Of a stretch of DNA of 17,611 bases, positions 10,996 through 17,611 are shown in pieces. Every line of letters begins with the position of its first letter. Within the stretch, counting starts at the first letter, position 1. Under the pieces are notes generated by a model, which was not told where the DNA came from, made no database searches, and was given only the letters and a program-made list of their open reading frames with translations. A program made the translations under genes and the position numbers. The stretch spans positions 1-17,611 of the forward strand of contig JAIWNI010000247.1 of NCBI GenBank assembly GCA_025331435.1, given 5' to 3'. This stretch comes from Choanephora cucurbitarum. Its lineage: Eukaryota; Mucoromycota; Mucoromycetes; Mucorales; Choanephoraceae.

Positions 10996-11388
10996 ATGCG
11001 GTTGTTCAGTCAGCACGCCTGGTTTACCTGGGTACAACTCATAGTCGTGGATCTTACATGTTCTTTTACTACAGAAGCATTTACAAGTGTGACCAACTCA
11101 AATCTCTTTCATTGCACTCAAAATAATCCTCGCATATATTCATATTTTCAATATACTCATTCTTCTTTATCTTTATTTTTTGTTGAATCACCAGTACATC
11201 ACCAGCCAGTTGACTTGACCAACCTACTTAGTCCTACCTGTTTAACTCAAACAAGATTCCACAACCTTCATCTGCTTATTAAAGCTGAACATATAGGACT
11301 GATCTGTTACTGTAAGCATTATACACCTTTATTGAAGATCAATCAAGAATTCACTTTTAATGATACAATAGGGCTATCAAGCTTTTAA
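10996..11388 (+). CDS. Marginal hypothetical open frame, 130 residues
   Basis: ATG to TAA with 130 codons in a region where stops are frequent. It lies 3' of a TATA-like string near 10868 and of a possible intron acceptor CTTTTCATAG at 10971-10980. The protein is rich in Ser, Thr, His and Leu (for example SLSLFFVESPVHHQP) and shows no domain I recognise. It could be a chance frame, a decayed gene carried by the transposon, or one exon of a spliced gene. No partner gene supports it. Confidence 0.15.
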   Translation: MRLFSQHAWFTWVQLIVVDLTCSFTTEAFTSVTNSNLFHCTQNNPRIYSYFQYTHSSLSLFFVESPVHHQPVDLTNLLSPTCLTQTRFHNLHLLIKAEHIGLICYCKHYTPLLKINQEFTFNDTIGLSSF

Positions 11389-11486
11389 ATGTTGGATACT
11401 CACTTTAACCACATACGCTGTTCAACTTGATTTGGCTGACCATGCTTTCCGGATTCACAGTCGCATCTCGAACAAAGCTCGACTTT

Positions 11487-11540
11487 TCTATCCGTAACAT
11501 CCTTGTTTATATTTCATACATGATATAAACAACGGATAGA
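11487..11540. repeat. Long imperfect hairpin
   Basis: Two nested perfect stems: TCTATCCG (11487-11494) pairs with CGGATAGA (11533-11540), and TTGTTTATAT (11503-11512) pairs with ATATAAACAA (11523-11532). The loop is 10 nt, and an 8-nt bulge on the left arm separates the stems. That makes 18 base pairs in 54 bases. It could be a small foldback element, a protein-binding site or an RNA structure. Confidence 0.6.
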
Positions 11541-12117
11541 TAATTGAATATATGGGTTGATAGGCTTAGCTTGGGTACACAAAAAAAATTAGCTTTGAGA
11601 TTGACCACTCTTTTAAATTCTTATACATTAAAATCTTCTCTTTTTCTTTCGATGCTTCATGCTTCTTCTTAAACAGATGTCCAAAAAAGGGATCGCTGGT
11701 TTTTAAAAAGACTGGAATTGACACCATTTTTCTTTCCCACCGCTATACATGTTTCATTTCTTCACTTTCTACCCCCCATTATGATTTTTAGGTGCTCTCA
11801 TTAAGGAAATCTAATCTCTTTGACCCCCCATCTCAAGTTTATCATCATCGTGCGGAGAAGTAAATCTGGTTTTTTTTTCGTTTTTCTTCACTTTTTTTCA
11901 AAAGTGATATTTTACCAGCTATTAACTTTTGTCTTTAACTTTTTTCTTATGAAATATGATGAGGAAAAAAAACCATGTCAATCTCACCATCTCGAATCTT
12001 CTTCAAACTTGAAACGCCACTTCCGGTAACTTGTCTTTTGCACCACAAAAAATAAAGACGACACTTTCATCATTCAAACAGCCAGAATGAGTTCACAAAT
12101 ATTTTTCTGCCCTCCAT

Positions 12118-12133
12118 GACATAAAATTATGTC
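12118..12133. promoter_or_regulatory. Right subterminal palindrome
   Basis: GACATAAAATTATGTC is the inverse complement of 688-703 and is itself an inverted repeat with a 2-bp centre. It sits 47 bases from the right tip. It is the candidate binding site matching the left one. Confidence 0.5.
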
Positions 12134-12168
12134 GGTTGCCTAGTAAAGATGACAACTGGGTTTTAATT

Positions 12169-12180
12169 TGAGCCGTAGTG
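12169..12180 (-). repeat. Right terminal inverted repeat (TAGTG end)
   Basis: TGAGCCGTAGTG is the exact inverse complement of 661-672. The next bases outward are GATAAT, after which the Gypsy LTR begins. Confidence 0.6.
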
Positions 12181-12186
12181 GATAAT

Positions 12187-12907
12187 TGTAACGCCCACTT
12201 CTTCTTCACTCCGCTTTTCTTCCTGTGACTTTTTCTTTTTCTTATAAATATCCCATACAATTTCATCGTAAAATAAACAAGCTTTATCTTCACTCTATTT
12301 TACCTAAAAATCAAAAAGGGGTCATCAGTACCTTGTTTCTTTACCTTACTTCATCTTCTTTTACTTTTACCTTTACTTTTATTACTTGTTAGAATATCTT
12401 CCTTTAAGGATAAGAATCTTGCACCTAAACTATTCTAAGTGGCATATATTTGATAAGAATCTTCTTTTACTTGAGGAACACCTTCAAATAACAGTCCAGA
12501 GTCTTCTATTGAACTAATCCTGTATAAGGAACATATCAATGAAAGGCAGATATAAGAAAGTGATTATTGAACTTAGTCTTGTAAAAAGATACATATCAAT
12601 TCTATACTTCTCTTCCATAACCATATTATCATAAATCCTCGATTGAAGGAACTAAGTATATTCTGATAATAAATCTGACTCCTCTTTGTGCCTTGAAGTG
12701 ATAACAATACTCTAATACACAGAACTAGTTACTTTCATGAATCATAAAGAATAGACATTGTTGAACACGTTCTCTTCAGAGATAAGAATCAATTACTTGT
12801 CAAAAGTCTTCTACATCACTTTACTTTTACTTTGAAACTCTTGGTTCGCTACCTAAAGCGTGGTGCTCATTTTAAAAAACTCAATTCAAACCCAACCAAA
12901 ACCTACA
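12187..12907 (+). repeat. Probable 5' LTR of the Ty3/Gypsy element
   Basis: Starts with TGTAACG and ends with CCTACA, giving TGTA...TACA termini as is usual for LTRs, with a TATA box about 56 bases in. Downstream come a candidate primer-binding site and gag. The interior is T/C-rich with GATAAGAATC three times (12409-12418, 12452-12461, 12781-12790). The second LTR is outside the window, so the borders rest on termini and spacing only. The five bases before the start are ATAAT. Confidence 0.5.
12243..12250 (+). promoter_or_regulatory. LTR TATA box
   Basis: TATAAATA, 56 bases after the proposed LTR start and before a pyrimidine-rich leader. It is the likely promoter for the genomic transcript of the retrotransposon. 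Confidence 0.5.
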
Positions 12908-12909
12908 TT

Positions 12910-12920
12910 TGGTGCTCATT
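12910..12920 (+). other. Candidate tRNA primer-binding site
   Basis: TGGTGCTCATT lies 2 bases after the proposed LTR end and starts with TGG, complementary to a tRNA CCA end. I cannot name the tRNA. The same 11 bases also occur at 12861-12871, 49 bases upstream, so the assignment is not unique. Confidence 0.35.
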
Positions 12921-12955
12921 ACATGGGATTTGATCATACATACTACCTAAACATA

Positions 12956-14043
12956 ATGACACAAGATTCTGAAAGAAGAAGATCTTCTGTGTTCACCGAA
13001 CATACTGTGTTGGCAAATGTGAGACCGTCCATGGTGACTGAACCGCCTATTGATATCTATCCCTTTCGCGGATCGGAAGATGACAACTTCCCTGCTTTTA
13101 AAACAGCGTTAATTGATTTACTGGATTTCCACGACGTGGAGGATGACGCTAAGAAGGTCAAAATGTTAAAATGCTACCTGAAGGGAAATGCCAGGATTGG
13201 CTTTGACGAAAAGTCCCGAGAAAATCCCTCTTGGACATTCGATAACTTCATGAATTGGCTGGAATCATACTACGGCAATGACAAAATTTTGTTAAAGGAA
13301 GAATGGCCTTTACCCGCATGTGTCAACATGAGAACGAGTCGCCTCGTGCTTTCTTCGAGCGATTACAAGAGGCAGCAAATGACTTACAAATCACGGAGAA
13401 GTTTACCGTATACAATCAGTTTGAACACGGTCTGCTCCCAGAAATCAAGAAGCACTGTGATTTTATAGGAGCCGAGACTTTTGAAGACATTCGTAGAATT
13501 GCGAATGGATACTGGAGAACTCGGATCGAACGAATAAAAGAAGAAAGACCCGTTCAAGAAGCATCCTATCTTAAAGAATCCTATAGCGTGAATGACTTGG
13601 AGGCTATCTTTGAGAAAGTACTGGACAAGAAACTGAAAGCAGAAAGAACGGCTGTTCATAAAGATGAAGGAGCTTATAAACCCAGATACAATAACTATAA
13701 CTCATACCGTAACCGATATCAAGACAGTTACAACAACAGGCCCAACGATCGTGACAACCATCAATACTATCCCCAAAACCGGTCGTATTCGTATAACTCT
13801 AACCGCAATAGAGATAACTATCGTAATAACGACCAACTGTCTCGATCGTATAACTATCCTCGGTACCAGGAAAGTCAAGATGCACGTAACTGTGGTAACG
13901 CCTATCAGAATAACCAAGCCCAATCCTCGAGACAAGACGATCGTCCTCCTAGCCGACCCCATGAACGTTCAAATGGTCAGAGTCCTCAAGAAGCGCATTA
14001 CAATACTATACAGGATGGTTATAGTCAGTCAAAAAACTACTAA
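12956..14043 (+). pseudogene. gag: Ty3/Gypsy gag with one-base frameshift
   Basis: Structural capsid polyprotein of the retrotransposon. The likely start is ATG 12956 (MTQDSERRR), with an in-frame ATG at 12923 also possible. The first part contains the Gag-like capsid segment with FRGSEDDNFPAFKTAL and WTFDNFMNWLESYYG. The frame then breaks between 13282 and 13303: the upstream frame runs on as nonsense to 13468, while the adjacent frame continues sensibly with MCQHENESPRAFFERLQEA. One base seems to have been lost. The C-terminal tail (about 13670-14040) is dominated by Asn, Tyr, Arg, Gln and Ser, and has no CCHC zinc knuckle. It ends at TAA 14041-14043, just after the slippery site that leads into pol. 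Confidence 0.75.
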
Positions 14044-14070
14044 GGTCGTCTGAACTCAGGCAGTCGACCT
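14031..14070 (+). promoter_or_regulatory. Gag-Pol -1 ribosomal frameshift signal
   Basis: The heptamer A AAA AAC (14031-14037) lies in the correct register (gag codons TCA AAA AAC TAC TAA). A -1 slip enters the pol frame, which is open from 14025 onwards. Five bases after the heptamer AGGTCG (14043-14048) can pair with CGACCT (14065-14070), with a small inner stem CTGA/TCAG. Layout and spacing match known -1 frameshift sites. The stem is short. Confidence 0.65.
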
Positions 14071-16850
14071 CTACTAACTCAAATCCTGAAGATCTCGATA
14101 TACTATTCCCTGCGCACAAAGAAAAGAGACACACAGCTAAACCGCGTGAACCATACGAAACAAGAAACAAGCAGACGTCTAACAACATACCAAATAACAA
14201 TACACCCATCAGAAAGGAAAGCCAAGACACTGATGTCATTGACAACGACAAAGAAATGACGGAGAATCCCAATCGGGAGGGAAAACAAACGGTAGCCAAA
14301 GTGGTTCGCACTATATCCCAACGCATCAAAGAATCAGGATACAATGCCGCTCAGGATTTCTTGGAATCCCCTCCTTCCATGACTAGAGCCCAACTACTTC
14401 ACCTGGTACCGTCTTTGCAGAAAGACATCCGTTCTGACCTAAGCAATTTAGGAAACAACATGAGAAAATCCTATGAGCAAGACAGTCTTAACATTTTGGC
14501 TCCTGCGGTAAACAACCACTCCCCCTTTGCAGCTGCATTTACCACCGTGCAAGTAAACGGTTACAAGTTAACAAAATGCATGATAGACTGTGGAGCTTGT
14601 AGAGCCATCCTGTCTGAAGATGCCATGCGACAAATGAACTTGGATATCGACGCTCACTCCACTGTCGTGTTCACGTTAGGGAACAACACTAAACAGGCTT
14701 CTCTTGGACAAGTATACGATGTGCCCATAACAATCAACGATGTGGTAATTCCTATTACTATGGAAGTCATTCCGAACTCACCGGCCCCAATGGTACTTGG
14801 CAATGACTTTTTGAAGAGATCCAAGGCAGACGTTGACTTCGATAAAGAAACTATGACGGTTACTTACAAGAAGATCAAAACCATGGTACCGATACGTATC
14901 CAAAAGAATCTGAAATTAACGGACACCATTATGGGCGGAACTACTATTACAACAAATGGTGAAATGACTTCTCATCAAGAGGATGAAATATCCGAAGTAG
15001 ACTATGAGGAAGACGTAAACGATGACTTCTTCTGTCTCTTTGGTGAAGACGAGAGCAAAACGAACATAAGACAACGCGAATTCTCACTTACTCTCCCTGC
15101 GCAATCAAACACATCCATTATTTTGCATATAGCAAGAAAAAATGAACCCCGTCTTATAGAAATAAATGATCAATTTATTCAGTATGTAAATGTTCCCGAT
15201 CCCTTTATAAGACCACAGCAAGACAAGTTGACTATTAAATTGGTAAATAAGACGACCGAATGCCAAGTCATAAACCCGCTTGTCAACATCGCTTCTATTT
15301 ATGAAGTCGATGAAGAAGAAATTGAATACTACGAGATAAATCCTCTTATCTGTACCATGATTGCGAATGATGAACATCCAACGGAACCTCTCAGTCTGAA
15401 GAGAAAGGAGATGATCAAGATACCGGAGGCTGATGTGGGAGCAAAGATAAGCGACTCATTTTATGCCCTGATCACCCAATATCAAAATATTTTTGATTGG
15501 GACAAGAACAAAGTTGGCAGGACAGATTTGATGAAACACAAGATTGTATTGGAGAAAGAAATCGAACCGATCAACGTCAGACCTTACAAATTGGCTCCAG
15601 CCGAATTTGAATCTCTAAAAACCGAGTTAGACATATTGTTGAAGATGGGAGTTATCCGACCCTCCACTAGTCCTTGGTCTGCACCCATTATCATGGTGCC
15701 AAAGAAGCAAAAAGATGAGCAGGGCAAAACAGTATATCGATTGGTGACTGATTATCGAAAGCTAAATAAGTTTATCAAAAAGGACAGCTATCATGTACCA
15801 AGAATAGATGACATTATTGATGCTATAGGTGATAGTACTGTTCTTAGTAGTCTTGACATGACCAACGCTTTCTTTGCCATCCCTATGGATGAAGAGTCCA
15901 TACAAATGACGGCTATGTCAACTCGGGCTGGTGTCTTTGAGTACTGCTCAATGCCAATGGGATTGTCTACAAGCCCTGCAAGATATCAACGTTTAGCCGA
16001 CCTAGTATTCAAAACCCTTATCCACAAATGTGTTGTTGTGTACATGGATGATTGTAACGTATACTCTCAGACCTACGAGGCTCATCTGAGAGACCTAGAA
16101 GATGCTTTTCGCTGCATTCGTAAAGCAAACTTAGTACTGAACCCCTCAAAATGACAGTTTTTTCGTGAAAAGTTACAGTTTCTCGGATATGCAATCGGGA
16201 AGAATGGATTGGAGACTGCTGGAGACATCATTGAAAAAGTAAAGAATTGTCAAAAACCAACAACTATAACAGCCATCAAAAGTTTTTTAGGCCTATGTTC
16301 CTATTATCGAAGGTTTATACCGAACTTCGCCGCAAAAATCAGACCTCTTACCATATTGACCCGGACAACAAAGAGAAGTACATACAAATGGACTGAAGAG
16401 CCAACTCAGGCCTTTAATCTGCTTAAGCAAGAACTGACACAGGCTCCTGTGTTAGCCCAACCCGATTTTGATAGAGAATTCTTGGTGATTTGCGATGCCT
16501 CAAAGAAGGGGCTGGGTTGTGTCCTTAGTCAAATAGGAAAAGATGGGCAAGAGCATCCTGTTTGGTATTTAAGTAGAGGTCTCAAACCGAATGAAGAGAG
16601 TTACGAAATTACCAAGCTAGAATGCCTAGCTGTTATTTGGGTAGTCGAAGAATTACGCAATTACTTACTGGGTAACAAGTTTACCATCATCAGCAATCAT
16701 TACGCGTTAAAGGGTCTGTTGAACCAAGAAAAACCAGTAGGCATTATTGCAAAATGGATAGCCACTCTCAATAAATATGACTACGAAATCAAATACAGAC
16801 CTGGTAGAGTCAACAACAGTGCCGATTTTCTGTCTCGCTTAGGCCATTAA
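14037..16850 (+). pseudogene. pol: Ty3/Gypsy pol: protease, reverse transcriptase, RNase H, with internal stop
   Basis: Polyprotein that matures Gag and copies the element RNA to DNA, entered by the -1 shift; the first internal ATG is at 14256. Protease: IDCGACRAILS with catalytic Asp at 14586-14588 (DCG instead of the usual DTG/DSG) and VLGNDFL later. Reverse transcriptase: KMGVIRPSTSPWSAPIIMVPKK (about 15645-15711, quoted in part), VTDYRKLNKF, LDMTNAFFAI, MPMGLSTSPARYQ and YMDD (16041-16052). An in-frame TGA at 16152-16154 follows LNPSK, where relatives have a Cys codon. The frame then continues with FLGLCSYYRRFIPNFA and RNase H: CDASKKGLG (Asp at 16494), TKLECLAV (Glu at 16620) and ISNHYALKGLL, where the expected catalytic Asp of TDH is Asn (16695-16697). 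The RNase H frame ends DFLSRLGH at TAA 16848-16850. Intact relatives run on into integrase, so this copy is broken. Confidence 0.85.
16152..16154 (+). other. Premature TGA within reverse transcriptase
   Basis: The codon follows LVLNPSK and precedes QFFREKLQFLGY in the same frame. The family consensus at this point is NPSKC-FF, so a single third-base change in a Cys codon would give this stop. Confidence 0.75.
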
Positions 16851-16958
16851 ACTATTATTCGACCGAAACAGTCGCTAAACTACTATCTGACCGCAATGTC
16901 TCTAAACTACTATTTGACCGTAAATGTCATTAAACTAATACTTGACCGCAAGTGTCGT
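16848..16958 (+). repeat. Four tandem 28-bp repeats between RNase H and integrase
   Basis: Units begin at 16848, 16876, 16903 and 16931 (28, 27, 28 and 28 bp), each close to TAAACTACTATTTGACCG followed by CAATGTCG or a variant. A partial fifth starts at 16959. The first unit begins with the stop codon that ends the RNase H frame. Being 28 bp, the unit does not preserve the reading frame. It could be a decayed linker expansion or an inserted microsatellite-like tract. Confidence 0.85.
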
Positions 16959-17093
16959 TAAACTATCAAGCGTACAATTATCTTTTGCTCTCCGCTGTAG
17001 AAGATGATTGTAAACTAAGAAAATACAATTATAACAACCCTCAGCCAACAACTTATTCTGCTTTTCTTTTACTTTTCCAACTCAATAAACTAA
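16959..17093 (+). other. Decayed RNase H-integrase linker
   Basis: The pol frame here carries several stops, at 16956, about 17001, about 17016 and 17091. No domain can be seen. Intact Ty3/Gypsy elements usually keep an open linker here. Confidence 0.5.
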
Positions 17094-17611
17094 ATGGATA
17101 TTTCGTACTATCAAGCTCTATTATATTTTCTCGAAACACTGGAATATCCCACATATGCCTCAACTGACCAAAAGCGTTTCATACATTCAAACAAACAAAG
17201 ATATTTTGCTTACAATAATTGTTTATACTATCGAGGAGACAAACCTCGAATAGTAGTTACAAAGCAACAAGTTCCCATGATCTTTGACCAATATCACAAT
17301 AGCTCCCTTGGAGGTCATTATGCTTTCAAGAATACTTTCCTCAAAATCAATCAAAAGTACTACTGGCCTGACATGAAAAGAGACATTGAACAACTAGTTC
17401 GAACTTGCCCTAGATGCCAAACCAAAGGAAAGGAGCAGCTACAAGTGCCACTACATCCAATACCTGTACCTCCTGAGCCGTTTCAACAAGTTGCCATGGA
17501 TATAAAGCATGTCGCCCAATCACGAGGAGGCCATAGCTACATCATCGTCGCCATCGACTACTTTACGAAGTGGATAGAGGCTCGTGCCCTGATTGTTGCA
17601 AATTCCATAGA
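17094..17611 (+). CDS. Ty3/Gypsy integrase, 5' part, runs off the window
   Basis: Inserts the retrotransposon cDNA into chromosomes. The frame is the same as pol and is open from ATG 17094 (MDISYYQALL) to the window end. The zinc-binding HHCC domain is complete: His at 17295 and 17316 (YHNSSLGGH), Cys at 17406 and 17415 (TCPRC), with YYWPDMKRDI between. The catalytic core begins with PFQQVAMDIKHV, whose Asp (17499-17501) is the first of the D-D-E triad, and continues with YIIVAIDYFTKWIEA. The second Asp, the Glu and any chromodomain lie beyond the window. It may be a separate frame here only because stops have arisen upstream, and whether it is translated is doubtful. Confidence 0.8.
   Translation, partial: MDISYYQALLYFLETLEYPTYASTDQKRFIHSNKQRYFAYNNCLYYRGDKPRIVVTKQQVPMIFDQYHNSSLGGHYAFKNTFLKINQKYYWPDMKRDIEQLVRTCPRCQTKGKEQLQVPLHPIPVPPEPFQQVAMDIKHVAQSRGGHSYIIVAIDYFTKWIEARALIVANSI

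Larger units (their letters stand above)
8952..12117. other. Right arm of the element, no convincing gene
   Basis: About 3.2 kb, AT-rich, with many stops in all frames. TATA-like strings occur near 9398 (AATATAAAAG), 10722 (CTATATAAAC) and 10868 (CTATATACC), the last followed by an ATG with a very short frame. One marginal open frame lies at 10996-11388. A strong hairpin lies at 11487-11540. The 11580-12030 part is rich in T and C runs. Confidence 0.5.
661..12180. mobile_element. Candidate CACTA-type DNA transposon, about 11.5 kb
   Basis: Seen: CACTACGGCTCA begins at 661 and its exact inverse complement ends at 12180. A 17-bp match containing the palindrome GACATAATTTTATGTC follows on both ends, 27 bases in on the left and 47 bases in on the right. 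Between them lie a tnp2-like transposase gene and a divergent partner gene. Known: elements of the CACTA (CMC) group begin with CACTA, often have subterminal motifs, commonly carry two genes and make 2-4 bp target duplications. Against: the flanks are GAA (left) and GAT (right), so there is no perfect 3-bp duplication, and the left end also looks partly like a self-contained short element. The large non-coding arms are unusual but possible for this group. A closer pair of ends around the two genes was looked for and not found. Confidence 0.5.
12187..17611 (+). mobile_element. Ty3/Gypsy LTR retrotransposon, 5' portion
   Basis: The order 5' LTR, gag, protease, reverse transcriptase, RNase H, integrase is diagnostic of the Ty3/Gypsy (Metaviridae-type) group; Copia elements have integrase before reverse transcriptase. 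The window stops inside integrase, so the element extends to the right. Gag frameshift, nonsense codon, RNase H substitution and broken linker mark it as a non-autonomous or dead copy. It begins 6 bp beyond the proposed CACTA end. Confidence 0.85.

Noticed and set aside
13664..14053. Thr/Ile-rich open frame within the end of gag, and its minus-strand mirror (13702-13962)
   Set aside because: These are shadows of the low-complexity Asn/Tyr/Arg tail of gag, caused by biased codons.
14006..14344. Minus-strand open frames over the start of pol
   Set aside because: The plus strand is clearly coding here and the minus frames have no domain.
17556..17558. Asp in VAIDYFTKW as the second catalytic integrase residue
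   Set aside because: Only 19 codons after the first Asp; in the family the second catalytic Asp is in a TDNG-type motif further on, beyond the window.
1..17611. tRNA, rRNA, CRISPR array or bacterial-type operon
   Set aside because: No B-box-like tRNA signature, no ribosomal sequence, no spaced repeat array, and introns show that the DNA is eukaryotic.

Overview
The window looks like nuclear DNA of an early-diverging fungus, probably Mucoromycota. This is an inference from four things: an AT-rich background, short spliceosomal introns of 55-117 nt (GTAAGT-type donors, TAG/CAG acceptors, one TACTAAC-like branch site), a Ty3/Gypsy retrotransposon, and an intron-rich transposase of the tnp2/CACTA type. 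No host housekeeping gene, tRNA, rRNA or CRISPR array was found. Essentially all interpretable content is mobile DNA.

Region 1 (about 661-12180) is proposed to be one CACTA-type DNA transposon or the remains of one. It starts with CACTACGGCTCA at 661 and ends with the exact inverse complement at 12180. Inside each end lies the same 16-bp palindromic motif (688-703 and 12118-12133). In the middle are two divergent genes. On the minus strand (6870 to 3747) is a seven-exon gene for a zinc-finger, tnp2-like transposase of roughly 900 residues, broken by two single-base frame errors. On the plus strand (7849-8951) is an intact four-exon gene for a 304-residue protein with an N-terminal coiled coil, a basic middle, a very acidic C-terminal region and a terminal KRRR motif. 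The second protein may be the DNA-binding or regulatory partner. They are separated by about 980 bp that must hold both promoters. The long arms (705-3746 and 8952-12117) have no convincing genes. A rival reading is that the two termini are separate short MITE-like relatives, because the left end also carries a decayed inverted copy of the right end.

Region 2 (12187 to the window end) is the 5' part of a Ty3/Gypsy LTR retrotransposon, starting only 6 bp after the CACTA end. It has a probable 5' LTR (12187-12907), a candidate primer-binding site, gag (12956-14043), then pol with aspartic protease, reverse transcriptase, RNase H and the first part of integrase. The 3' end and 3' LTR lie outside. 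Pol is in the -1 frame relative to gag, and a textbook A-AAA-AAC slippery heptamer sits six bases before the gag stop with a small hairpin 5 nt downstream, so programmed -1 frameshifting is the likely expression route. This copy looks dead: gag has a one-base frameshift, RT has an in-frame TGA, the RNase H motif normally TDH reads SNH, and a stop followed by four 28-bp tandem repeats separates RNase H from integrase.

The first 660 bases are AT-rich with no gene, but hold a diverged copy of a segment that also lies inside the transposon at 1048-1141.
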